Source of the DNA: Amycolatopsis echigonensis
Lineage (GTDB): Bacteria > Actinomycetota > Actinomycetes > Mycobacteriales > Pseudonocardiaceae
Length of the DNA stretch: 64,000 bases
Assembly: GCF_014174495.1 (NCBI RefSeq)
Contig: NZ_JACJHR010000036.1
Span: 1 to 64,000, forward strand
Reading direction: 5' to 3'
This document shows, in pieces, positions 33,047 to 41,001 of the stretch; the stretch's first letter is position 1; each line of letters opens with the position of its first letter. Below the pieces are notes generated by a model. The model was not told where the DNA came from. It ran no database searches and saw only the letters and a program-made list of their open reading frames with translations. Position numbers and translations under genes: made by a program.

Positions 33047-34551
33047 GCCTTGTCCTTCCCGGCCCCGAAGCGCGCCGTGTGCACGTCGCCGAGCGTGATG
33101 TGCACGGCCTGCTGTTCGGTGTAGAAGTCGATCGAGCGGTAGCCGCCTTCGTGGCCGAGGCCGGACGCCTTGACCCCGCCGAACGGCGTGCGCAGGTCGC
33201 GCACGTTGTGCGAGTTCAGCCAGACCATGCCGGCCTCGATGTTCTGCGCGAAGGTGTGCGCGCGGGTCAGGTCGGCGGTCCAGACGTAGGCGGCCAGGCC
33301 GTATTTGACGTTGTTGGCCAGCTCGAGCGCTTCCTCGTCGGTGTCGAACGGCGTGATCGCCACGACCGGGCCGAAGATTTCCTCCTGGAAGATCCGCGCG
33401 TCCGGCTTCACGTCGGCGAACACCGTCGGAGCCACGTAGTTCCCGGTGCCGAGGCCCTCCGGACGGCCGCCGCCGGCGAGCAGTTTCCCTTCCGTCTTCC
33501 CGATTTCGATGTAGCTCATCACCTTGTCGAAGTGCTCCGGGTGCACCAGCGCGCCGACCTCGGTGGCCGGGTCGTGCGGGTCGCCGACCACGATGTTGCG
33601 CGCGCGTTCGGCGTACCGGGCGCAGAACTCCTCATAAATCGAGCGCTCGACGAGGATCCGGCTGCCCGCCGTGCAGCGTTCGCCGTTGAGCGAGAAGACG
33701 CCGAACAGCGTGGAGTCCAGCGCCGCTTCGAAGTCCGCGTCGGCGAACACGACGGCCGGGGACTTGCCGCCCAGCTCCATCGACATGCCCTTGAGGCCGG
33801 GCGCGCAGTTGCGGAAGATCGTTTCGCCGGTGGTGGTTTCGCCGGTGAACGAGATCAGCCGGACGTCCGGGTGCTTGACCAGCGCGTCGCCCGCTTCCTC
33901 GCCGAGACCGTTGACGAGGTTGAACACCCCGTCCGGCAGGCCGGCCTCGCGGAAGATGTCCGCCCACAGGCTCGCCGACAGCGGCGTGAACTCGGCCGGC
34001 TTGAGCACCACGGTGCAACCGGACGCCAGTGCCGGCGCGAGCTTCCAGCTCTCCAGCATGAACGGCGTGTTCCACGGCGTGATCAGCCCGGCGACACCGA
34101 CCGGCTTGCGGTTGACGTAGTTGACCTGGCGGCCGGGCACCTTGTAGGTGTCGTCGGCCTGCGCGACGATCAGGTCCGCGAAAAACCGGAAGTTCTCCGC
34201 CGCGCGCTGCGCCTGGCCGAGCGCCTGCTTGATCGGCAGGCCGGTGTCGAAGGTTTCCAGCTCGGCCAGTCGCGCGTCGCGGCTCTCCACGAGATCGGCG
34301 ATCTTGTTGAGGATCCGGGCGCGCTGGCGCGGCAGCATTTTCGGCCAGGGGCCGTGGTCGAACGCCTCTTTGGCCGCGGCGACGGCGAGGTCGATGTCCT
34401 CGGCCTTGCCCGCCGAAGCCGTCATGTACGGCTTGTTCGTGACCGGGTCGAGCACCTCGAAGGTCTCGCCCGAGACGCTGTCGGCCGGCGCGCCGCCGAT
34501 GTAGTGGCGGATGTGCTCCGGCAGGTTCTCCGGAACGTAGTGCGCGGTCAT
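33043..34551 (-). CDS. hpaE: 5-carboxymethyl-2-hydroxymuconate-semialdehyde dehydrogenase
   Basis: 502 residues from ATG 34551, with GGAAGGA upstream. ALDH fold with cofactor motif TPWNTPFMLESWKLAPALASG, SFTGETTTGE, catalytic Glu in MELGGKSP and catalytic Cys in NGERCTAGSRI. The NTPF and ESWKLAPALASG context matches HpaE/HpcC enzymes that oxidise the ring-cleavage product of HpaD to the dicarboxylic acid. Sits directly between the DapA-like aldolase gene and hpaD with a 4-bp overlap to hpaD, so the identification rests on both sequence and operon. Confidence 0.92.
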   Translation of the reverse strand: MTAHYVPENLPEHIRHYIGGAPADSVSGETFEVLDPVTNKPYMTASAGKAEDIDLAVAAAKEAFDHGPWPKMLPRQRARILNKIADLVESRDARLAELETFDTGLPIKQALGQAQRAAENFRFFADLIVAQADDTYKVPGRQVNYVNRKPVGVAGLITPWNTPFMLESWKLAPALASGCTVVLKPAEFTPLSASLWADIFREAGLPDGVFNLVNGLGEEAGDALVKHPDVRLISFTGETTTGETIFRNCAPGLKGMSMELGGKSPAVVFADADFEAALDSTLFGVFSLNGERCTAGSRILVERSIYEEFCARYAERARNIVVGDPHDPATEVGALVHPEHFDKVMSYIEIGKTEGKLLAGGGRPEGLGTGNYVAPTVFADVKPDARIFQEEIFGPVVAITPFDTDEEALELANNVKYGLAAYVWTADLTRAHTFAQNIEAGMVWLNSHNVRDLRTPFGGVKASGLGHEGGYRSIDFYTEQQAVHITLGDVHTARFGAGKDKA

Positions 34552-34553
34552 GG

Positions 34554-35498
34554 TCACTTTCCTTCCACAGCGAAGCCGTCGACGGGCGAGAGGTACTGCT
34601 CGCCCTGGCGCATCAGTTCGGTGATCCGGGCGATGCCCGGTTCGGTCGGGGTGATCAGCGGCGGGCGCACGAAGCCCGACCGGATGAGCCCGCGCTGCTC
34701 CAGCACCCATTTGCCCGGTGCCGGGTTGGTCTCGACGAACAGCAGGTCGACCAGCGGGTGCAAGCCGTAGTGGATCTCGCGGGCGCGGTCGAAGTCGCCT
34801 TCAGTCCACGCGCGATACATCTCGGCGCTGGCCGCCGGGGCGATGTTGGCGGTGGCGCTCACGAAACCGGCGCCGCCGAGGGAAAGCAGCGGCAGGCACA
34901 GCAGTTCGATGCCCGACCAGACGAGCAATTCCTTGCCGCACAAGTGAAGGACGCGGGAGAAGTGCTCGAAGTCCTTGGTGGTTTCCTTGATCCCGACGAA
35001 GTTGTCGAAGTCGCGGAACAGCCGCGCGACCGTCTCCGGCGCGAGGTCGACCGACGTCCGGCTCGGCACGTTGTAGGCGACGATCGGCAGGTCCGGGAAT
35101 TCCTTCGCCACCGTGGCGTACCAGCGGTAGAGCGCTTCCTGAGTGGGGCGCGCGTAGTACGGGGTGATGATCAGCGCGGCGTCGATGCCCGCGTCGCGAG
35201 CCTCGGCGGTCAGCTCCAGCGTATCGTCGAGCTTCGCCGAACCGGTGCCGGGCATGAACGGCACCTTGTCGTCCACCGCCTTGGCGACCGTGCGGATCGT
35301 CTCCGCGCGCTCGGCCACCGTCATCGCGCCGGGTTCGCCGGTGGAACCGCCGATCGAGACGCCGTGCGAACCGGACGCGAGCTGCCAGTTCACCAGATTG
35401 GTCAGGCTCTCGTGGTCGACCGCGCCGTCTGCCGTGAACGGGGTCATCAGCGGCGCGATCGAGCCCGTGATGGCGTTCGGGGTACTGCGGAACCTCAT
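34554..35498 (-). CDS. DapA/NAL-family aldolase, probable HpaI replacement
   Basis: 314 residues from ATG 35498, with GGAAGG about 10 nt upstream; a TTG-started longer form would overlap the GntR stop. Class I (Schiff base) aldolase of the dihydrodipicolinate synthase family: GGSTGEPGAMT phosphate-loop equivalent, AYNVPSRTS with catalytic Tyr, and VGIKETTKD with the Schiff-base Lys. In Gram-positive homoprotocatechuate clusters such a gene takes the place of the class II aldolase HpaI, cleaving 2,4-dihydroxyhept-2-enedioate to pyruvate and succinate semialdehyde. That role is inferred from context; it is very unlikely to make lysine. Confidence 0.85.
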   Translation of the reverse strand: MRFRSTPNAITGSIAPLMTPFTADGAVDHESLTNLVNWQLASGSHGVSIGGSTGEPGAMTVAERAETIRTVAKAVDDKVPFMPGTGSAKLDDTLELTAEARDAGIDAALIITPYYARPTQEALYRWYATVAKEFPDLPIVAYNVPSRTSVDLAPETVARLFRDFDNFVGIKETTKDFEHFSRVLHLCGKELLVWSGIELLCLPLLSLGGAGFVSATANIAPAASAEMYRAWTEGDFDRAREIHYGLHPLVDLLFVETNPAPGKWVLEQRGLIRSGFVRPPLITPTEPGIARITELMRQGEQYLSPVDGFAVEGK

Positions 35499-35521
35499 GG
35501 AGTGGGGTCCTTCCGGGTAGC

Positions 35522-36187
35522 TCAAGCGGGCGGGGCGGCCCGCCGGTCGAGGTAGGCGTCGAGGGTGGCGGTGCGGTGCCGTCGCGCGGCCAGTTCGAGT
35601 TCGAGCGGGTCGGCGTTTTCCTCGATCAGCACCAGCAGTTGTTCGTGTTCCTTGACGGATTCGTGCGCGCGGCCCGGGACGAAACTGAACGTCGAATCGC
35701 GCAGCGAGGCCAGCCGGTGCCAGCCGCGGTGTACGAGGTCGAGCACGTGTGGGTTCGGGCAGGGTTCGAAAAGGACTGAATGGAACTCTTGGTTCAGCTC
35801 GGTGAAGCGGTGCGGTTCGAAGTTTTCCAGCGACAGGCGCATCTGCTCGTTGATCGCGCGCGCCCGTTCGATGTCCTCGGGGGACAACTTCGGCGCGGAC
35901 AGCGAGGTGGCGAAACCTTCCACCAGGGCAAGGGTTTGCATGGTGTGCTCGTAGGCGGTCTCGTCGACCATCACCACCTGCGCGCCGACGTTCCGCTCGA
36001 ACGTGACCAGCCCTTCGGCTTCGAGCAGCCGGATCGCTTCGCGCACCGGGACGACGCTGACGTCCAGTTCCTTGGCGATTTGCCCGAGCACCAAGCGATA
36101 GCCGGGACCGAAGGTCCGGTCCGCGATCCGGTCCTTGATCCAGCGGTACGCGCGCTGGGATTTGCTTTCGCCTGCTACGGGCGCCAC
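35522..36187 (-). CDS. GntR-family (FCD) regulator of the hpa operon
   Basis: 221 residues. Winged HTH at about 8-75 (QRAYRWIKDRIADRTFGPGYRLVLGQIAKELDVSVVPVREAIRLLEAEGLV), then a helical FCD domain (about 85-215) with the metal/ligand positions of HRFTELNQEFHSVLF and VKEHEQLLVLIEE. Embedded inside the operon: its 5' end overlaps the FAH-RraA gene by 13 bp. It is therefore made together with the enzymes it likely controls. The ATATCT/AGATAT dyad upstream of the first gene is the best candidate site, and a pathway intermediate is the likely ligand. Confidence 0.9.
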   Translation of the reverse strand: MAPVAGESKSQRAYRWIKDRIADRTFGPGYRLVLGQIAKELDVSVVPVREAIRLLEAEGLVTFERNVGAQVVMVDETAYEHTMQTLALVEGFATSLSAPKLSPEDIERARAINEQMRLSLENFEPHRFTELNQEFHSVLFEPCPNPHVLDLVHRGWHRLASLRDSTFSFVPGRAHESVKEHEQLLVLIEENADPLELELAARRHRTATLDAYLDRRAAPPA

Positions 36188-37620
36188 TGGGCGTACCTGG
36201 CCTTCCAGTGTTCGTTCATCGGGTACAGGCCGTCGACGCTTTCGCCGTTCGCGACCTGTTCCGCGATGAACGTTTCCTGACGTTCCTGTTCGATCGCCGC
36301 GTCCGCGATCTTTTCCGCCAGCTGCGGCGGAATGACCAGCACGCCATCGGAATCGCCGACAATCACGTCGCCGGGCTGGACGGTCGCGCCGCCGCAGGCG
36401 ATGGTGACGTCGATGTCCCAGGGAACGTGGCGGCGGCCGAGCACCGCGGGGTGCGGGCCGGAGTGGTAGGTCGGAATGTCCAGTGCTGCCACCGCCGCCA
36501 GGTCGCGGACGCCGCCGTCGGTGACGATTCCGGCCGCGCCGCGGACCTGGGCACGCAGCGCGAGGATGTCGCCGATCGTGCCGGTTCCCTTTTCGCCGCG
36601 GGCTTCCATCACCAGGACGTCGCCGGGGTTGAGGGAATCGATGGCGCGTTTCTGTGCGTTGAAGCCGCCGCCGTGGGTTTTGAAGAGGTCCTCGCGGAAG
36701 GGGACGTAGCGGAGCGTCCTTGCACGGCCGACGAGTTTCGTGTCCGGACGCGTGGAGCCGAGGCCGTCGATGGAGACGTGGTTGTAGCCGTTTTTGCGCA
36801 GCTGGGCGGACAAGGTCGCCGTGCCTACGCTGGTGAGCTTGGTCTTGAGTTCTTCCGTGAGCACGAATTCCGCCGGGAGTCCCGCGGATTCCCGGTCGCC
36901 GTACGCCTGTTCGCGCTGGTTGTCGTCGATCTTGGGCTGGGCGCTGAACTCCGGGAGCGGCGTGGTGCCCTCGGTGACCGGCGTGACCAGGCGGCCGGTG
37001 GTCTTCTCGCCGTGGCTGACCTCGACCTCGACGACGTCGCCCGGCTTGACGACGGACGACCCGGCCGGGGTCCCGGTGAGGATGACGTCGCCGGGTTCGA
37101 GGGTGCTCAGCTGCGAGAGGTCGGCGACGAGGGTGCCGAAGTCGAAGATGAGGTCTTGGGTGGTGTCGTCCTGGACGAGCTCGCCGTTGACCCAGGTGCG
37201 GACGCGGAGGTTCTGGGGATCGACCTCGGCGGCGGGGATGGTGGCCGGACCGAGCGGGGTGAAGCCGTCGCCGCCCTTGGAACGGAGATTGGAGCCGCCG
37301 TCGGCGTGCCGCAGATCGTATACGCCGAAGTCGTTGGCGGCAGTGATGCTCTCGACGTGGTCCCAGCCTTGTTCAGGTGTGATGCGCCGGGCTCGCTTGC
37401 CGATGATCAAGGCGATCTCGCCCTCGAAAGCGAGGAGTTCGGTGCCCGCCGGGCGTTCGATCGGGGTGCCGGAGGAGCTGATCGAGGTGGCCGGCTTGAG
37501 GAAGTAAGAGGGCTTCGCCGGGGTCCGCCCGCGTTGCTTCGCGCGCGACGGGTAGTTCAAGTGAAGCGCGATGACCTTGCCCGGCCGCTCCGGCGGGATG
37601 TCGCTCGATACGGGACTCAT
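36175..37620 (-). CDS. FAH-RraA fusion, probable HpaG-type isomerase/decarboxylase
   Basis: 481 residues. Residues about 15-225 form a fumarylacetoacetate-hydrolase fold: metal site around FEGEIALIIGK, ANDFGVYDLRHADGG, then GDVILTGTPAGSS. Residues about 255-460 form an RraA/HMG-aldolase-like domain (TATLSAQLRKNGY, GPHPAVLGRR, DVIVGDSDGVLVIPP, which carries the Asp of the family). Classical HpaG has two FAH domains that decarboxylate and isomerise the carboxymethyl-hydroxymuconate-derived acid; here the second FAH is replaced by RraA, a fold with known aldolase or oxaloacetate-decarboxylase activity. First gene of the hpa operon with a dyad and promoter upstream. Confidence 0.88.
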   Translation of the reverse strand: MSPVSSDIPPERPGKVIALHLNYPSRAKQRGRTPAKPSYFLKPATSISSSGTPIERPAGTELLAFEGEIALIIGKRARRITPEQGWDHVESITAANDFGVYDLRHADGGSNLRSKGGDGFTPLGPATIPAAEVDPQNLRVRTWVNGELVQDDTTQDLIFDFGTLVADLSQLSTLEPGDVILTGTPAGSSVVKPGDVVEVEVSHGEKTTGRLVTPVTEGTTPLPEFSAQPKIDDNQREQAYGDRESAGLPAEFVLTEELKTKLTSVGTATLSAQLRKNGYNHVSIDGLGSTRPDTKLVGRARTLRYVPFREDLFKTHGGGFNAQKRAIDSLNPGDVLVMEARGEKGTGTIGDILALRAQVRGAAGIVTDGGVRDLAAVAALDIPTYHSGPHPAVLGRRHVPWDIDVTIACGGATVQPGDVIVGDSDGVLVIPPQLAEKIADAAIEQERQETFIAEQVANGESVDGLYPMNEHWKARYAQWRP

Positions 37621-37657
37621 GGGGGTTGACCTGCCCGGATGTCGTCGGGAGAGGAAG

Positions 37658-37673
37658 ATATCTCAAAAGATAT
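37658..37673. promoter_or_regulatory. hpa operon operator ATATCT-CAAA-AGATAT with overlapping promoter
   Basis: 6-bp perfect inverted repeat with a 4-nt spacer, 38 bp before the FAH-RraA start. On the minus strand TATCTT (-10) overlaps the dyad and TTGCCC (-35) lies 17 bp further upstream, so occupancy by the GntR regulator would block the promoter. The AT-rich dyad stands out in GC-rich surroundings. Confidence 0.6.
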
Positions 37674-37865
37674 ACGATCCTGGTGGGCGGGGCAAGGGTG
37701 GATTCGAGTCTTGCTCGGTAACGCCTGAGGGTGTGTCGCGGTGCATACGTGCTGGTCAGGGCGCGGTTGTTCGAGCGCGACTGGGGGCGAGCTGCTGACA
37801 ATGCCTTGCTGTCGCCACTACAGTGACGGCGCGACCACGTACAGTCGTGCGGGGGAGGGGCGAGG

Positions 37866-38543
37866 ATGAGGGGTCACTTCGACGCGTCCAACGTCGTTCA
37901 GGCGCTCGTGCGCCTCGACGACGTGCCGGATCGGTTGCCGGACCTCGTGTTTGTGCTGGTCGCTCCAGGAACAGACAAGCAGTCGGGCGAGCTTGAGGTT
38001 CGCCGTACGGAGCGGAACGAGCTCGCGGTCGCGGCGTACTCGTCTCTTGACCGGTTGGCCGACGCCTGCGGGAGCGGGCAGCCGTGGGTGCAGGTCACCC
38101 GGGAGCGGTTGCTTGAAACATGCCGCGAGCTGGACCTCGGCATCGTCGTGTTCGACGCCGTACTCGACCTCGTGCCGCGATATCCGGAAGTCGACAGTCG
38201 GGAGCAGCCTCCGCTGGAGCCAGCCGAGCCGCTGGCCGAACCGGACGGCCGGTGCTACGTGCCGTCGCGCCCGGTCCGGGCTGGTCAGCAGGTGGTGGAA
38301 CTGGAATTGCAGCCGGTTCGCAACGGTCGGCCGGTGCTCCTGGCCTACACGTCGCCGGAACTGCTGGCCGCTGGGTGCGGGCCGTATCAGCCTTGGGTCG
38401 CGATCAACGGCGACGACCTCGAAGCCATCGCGAACGAGGCGGGAGCGCACGGGGTGTTGCTCAATCCCGTGCTCGCCGAAGAGTCTCGGCATGCCGCGCC
38501 CGTGCACGACTGGACGTCTCGGCCAGCGATCGGAGGGGAGTAG
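37866..38543 (+). CDS. Tandem SseB/SAV_915-like protein
   Basis: 225 residues made of two copies of one domain: about 25-105 (LVFVLVAPGTDKQ..AVAAYSSLDRLADACGSGQPWVQV) and about 130-210 (CYVPSRPVRAGQQ..LLAYTSPELLAAGCGPYQPWVAI). Both carry the AYxSxxxLxxxCGxxQPWV signature of SAV_915/SseB-N-type proteins, which in actinomycetes cluster with WXG100/ESX genes. No signal peptide or membrane helix. First gene of a co-oriented four-gene set; its stop is 2 bp before the next start region. Function unknown; perhaps a cytosolic adaptor or chaperone for the secreted partners. Confidence 0.75.
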   Translation: MRGHFDASNVVQALVRLDDVPDRLPDLVFVLVAPGTDKQSGELEVRRTERNELAVAAYSSLDRLADACGSGQPWVQVTRERLLETCRELDLGIVVFDAVLDLVPRYPEVDSREQPPLEPAEPLAEPDGRCYVPSRPVRAGQQVVELELQPVRNGRPVLLAYTSPELLAAGCGPYQPWVAINGDDLEAIANEAGAHGVLLNPVLAEESRHAAPVHDWTSRPAIGGE

Positions 38544-38545
38544 GC

Positions 38546-38893
38546 ATGTCCGCGCCTTATGGGGACACGACCGGTTACAGTTTCACTGAGGGAGCGCTGA
38601 ACAGCATTGTCAGCCAGCTCCGCGAAGGCGAGAAAGCACTCGACGAGGTGACATCGAAGGTCGTGCGCGGAGTCGATGCCGGCGCATCGTCCGCGATCGT
38701 CGGTACTGTGCTGGACGACCTTGTGAAACTAGGCGTCGGAGCGGCTGGCGCGGCCGGTGGTGCCGCGGGGAAGGTGCATGCCGCCAACGGTGCCTACGAC
38801 GACATCGAAAACACCCATGCCGGGCAGCTCAAGCTCAACGACAAACACGCCGACGATCCGGATACGCAGCGGGAAACACACGTCCACGGCTGA
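38546..38893 (+). CDS. Small ESX-like/partner protein of the WXG effector
   Basis: 115 residues with GGAGGGG upstream. N-terminal amphipathic helix region (NSIVSQLREGEKALDEVTSKVVRGVD), then a Gly/Ala-rich stretch (VGAAGAAGGAAGKV, residues 64-77) and a polar His/Asp-rich tail. No W-x-G. Size, helix content and position just before a WXG protein are like the small helical partners that accompany T7SS substrates. That role is inferred; there is no close family I can name. Confidence 0.6.
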   Translation: MSAPYGDTTGYSFTEGALNSIVSQLREGEKALDEVTSKVVRGVDAGASSAIVGTVLDDLVKLGVGAAGAAGGAAGKVHAANGAYDDIENTHAGQLKLNDKHADDPDTQRETHVHG

Positions 38894-38906
38894 AGGGGAG
38901 GTCAGC

Positions 38907-40154
38907 ATGGGACAGGCGCTCAACACTACGGTGAACGGTTCGTCCGGCACCTGCGTCGCCGCCGCGGACTGGCTGCGCACCGTCGCCGAGGCAGGACATC
39001 GCGCGGCAGGCAATGTCCGCGCCGCACGCAGCGGTGCCGAGGCGGGCTGGCACGGACCTTCCAGCCAGGCGTTCCAAGAATCGATCGCCAACATCGACGT
39101 CGCTGCGGAAGACATGGCCAACTGGGCCGCGACCGCCGAACGCGGCCTCCGCGACTTCGCGTCGTCGCTGGACATGGTGACCGCCCGCATGAACGACGCT
39201 CTCGCCCAAGCCCGCGCGGCCGGTCTGCGGGTCGACGGCCCGTTCATCGTCGAGCCGGACCCGATCCCCGCGAATAAGCCCGGCACCCCAGTCGAGGTGT
39301 GCACCGCCGGTGGCGCTACCCGCGCGGTTGGCACCTATCAAGGAGATATCAAGCAGTACAACACCCTCGTCTTCCAGTACAACGCCAAAGTCGCCGCCTA
39401 CAACGAGTGCAAGGCGATCGTTGACGCCGCGCGCACCACCGAAGGCAACGCGCACCAGGCACTCCGCCGCGCCCTCCAACCACCGTCAGGCCGGCTCGAC
39501 ATCGATGCCTATGCGGTGGGGACCACCACCATCGCCCGGGTCAACGGCTACATCAGCTCGTTCGAAAATCCGCGCAAGGAGGCGCTCCTCAACGCTCAGC
39601 GGTCCGCGGCCAGCGCGCAGTTCTTCGACGACTGGGCCCACGGCACGCGCATCAGCTTGACGGCGCTCAACAAAGAGGACCTCGCGTGGGCAGCCAGCAA
39701 GGCCCGGGACAACAAGGCTGCTTACGAGACTCGCGCGCAACAGTTTCAGCAGTACGTCGACAAGGTTCCGGAGCCGGTCCGTAAAGCAATTGCCGCCTAT
39801 CCGGGAAAAGGCAAGTACCACGTCCTTCCTGAGGAAGCAGGGGCAAGCCTGAAAGCCGGGCAAAAGCTGCTCAAGGGAATGCCGTACGTCGGTAGCACGC
39901 TAACCGTGATCAACGAGGCTGCCGGGGCAATGAGCGGCGAGCAGTCCTGGGGCAAAGCCGTCGCGGATTCGGGCGGTTTGATCGTCGGAGGCGCAGCGGG
40001 GGCGGCCCTTGCGAGCGCAGGCGCGGGCGCAGCCAGCGGCGCTCTCTTCGGCACGCCGTTAGGTCCGGTCGGCTCTTTCGTGGTAGGCACGGTCGGCGGA
40101 ATCGCCGGTGCGGTCGGGGGTCAAGCTGTCGCTGACTGGCTCGTGCCGAAATAA
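38907..40154 (+). CDS. WXG-domain protein with C-terminal glycine zipper, T7SS effector-like
   Basis: 415 residues, AAGGGGAGG upstream. Residues 1-100 form a helical hairpin typical of WXG100/LXG secretion domains, with W48-H-G50 at the turn. The middle (about 130-330) is helical with no recognised enzyme motif. Residues about 348-408 are a long Gly/Ala-rich hydrophobic zone with repeated GxxxG spacing (GGAAGAALASAGAGAASGAL, then GTVGGIAGAVGG). This architecture parallels membrane-depolarising T7SS toxins such as staphylococcal TspA. No catalytic residues of nuclease or NADase toxins are seen. Followed 13 bp later by a membrane protein that could be the immunity factor. Confidence 0.65.
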   Translation: MGQALNTTVNGSSGTCVAAADWLRTVAEAGHRAAGNVRAARSGAEAGWHGPSSQAFQESIANIDVAAEDMANWAATAERGLRDFASSLDMVTARMNDALAQARAAGLRVDGPFIVEPDPIPANKPGTPVEVCTAGGATRAVGTYQGDIKQYNTLVFQYNAKVAAYNECKAIVDAARTTEGNAHQALRRALQPPSGRLDIDAYAVGTTTIARVNGYISSFENPRKEALLNAQRSAASAQFFDDWAHGTRISLTALNKEDLAWAASKARDNKAAYETRAQQFQQYVDKVPEPVRKAIAAYPGKGKYHVLPEEAGASLKAGQKLLKGMPYVGSTLTVINEAAGAMSGEQSWGKAVADSGGLIVGGAAGAALASAGAGAASGALFGTPLGPVGSFVVGTVGGIAGAVGGQAVADWLVPK

Positions 40155-40167
40155 CTCGAGGATTGCG

Positions 40168-40881
40168 ATGACAGACGCAGCAGGGTCGGATGACGCCATG
40201 ATCGACGCGCTTCCGCCGCGACCGGACAGAGAGACGGGCGTACCGTTCCCTCCGCCCGGTCTCAGTTACTTTCGCGGTGAGGAAGCAGCTCCGGAGCAGG
40301 ACGACCGCCGGGAGGGCCAGCTGGCAGACCGGCCGGACCCGCCGCCGGGCCTGGGGCCCGCGCTTGCCTGGCATCGGGAGAGCCGCCGCGGGAAAATCGC
40401 GCTCATCCTGACCAGTGCGCTCATCCTGATCGTCGGGGCCATTGTCATTTCCTTGTTCCACCAGGGCGGGATCGGGATCTTGGCGGCGTGGCCGATCTGG
40501 GCGATTGTCGCCGTAGGCGTTTTCTTGATTTCCAGTCCGTTCAGTTACTTCACCTACGCGGCGGGCGCAGACTGGTTGATGGTCGAGCGCAGCCGGTGGG
40601 GAGTGAAGAGCCGGGCCTGGGTGGATATCTACGAACTGACGAGGATAGACGCGGCGTACGGCGGGACGACCTTCCATCTGTGGCTGTACGACAAGGACAT
40701 GGGCATAACCCGCAGCAGCGAAGAACTCCAGCGCGATCGCCGGATCTGGGATCTGGTGTACAACGGGATCCTGCACTCGGTGGCGGGCGGTGCGCAGGTC
40801 AGCCCCCAGGCGATCGGCATTCTGCAGCTCAACAAGACGCCAGCGCTCAAGATCCGCGACTCTGACGACACCGGCCGGTAG
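40168..40881 (+). CDS. Two-helix membrane protein, possible immunity partner
   Basis: 237 residues. Pro-rich cytoplasmic N-terminus (about 1-75), two adjacent membrane helices (about 78-98 ALILTSALILIVGAIVISLF and 105-130 ILAAWPIWAIVAVGVFLISS), then a soluble C-terminal domain of about 100 residues with a PH-like strand pattern (WLMVERSRWGVKSRAWVDIYEL). No family recognised. Last gene of the ESX-like unit. By analogy with polymorphic membrane toxins, whose immunity proteins are membrane-embedded, it may protect the producer; this is speculation from order and topology. Confidence 0.6.
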   Translation: MTDAAGSDDAMIDALPPRPDRETGVPFPPPGLSYFRGEEAAPEQDDRREGQLADRPDPPPGLGPALAWHRESRRGKIALILTSALILIVGAIVISLFHQGGIGILAAWPIWAIVAVGVFLISSPFSYFTYAAGADWLMVERSRWGVKSRAWVDIYELTRIDAAYGGTTFHLWLYDKDMGITRSSEELQRDRRIWDLVYNGILHSVAGGAQVSPQAIGILQLNKTPALKIRDSDDTGR

Positions 40882-41001
40882 CGCAGCCCGGCCCGCCCAC
40901 GAGGCTTTTCCGGTGGGTACGGGTCCATAAGGCGAAGCCCCGGCTCGCCCAGGCGCGGCGCACCCGCAGCCGATCGCCCAGGCGAGCCCACCTCGCGTGC
41001 T

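Noticed and set aside
34554-35498. Lysine-pathway dihydrodipicolinate synthase
   Set aside because: Position between hpaE and a GntR regulator in a catabolic operon argues for a catabolic aldolase.
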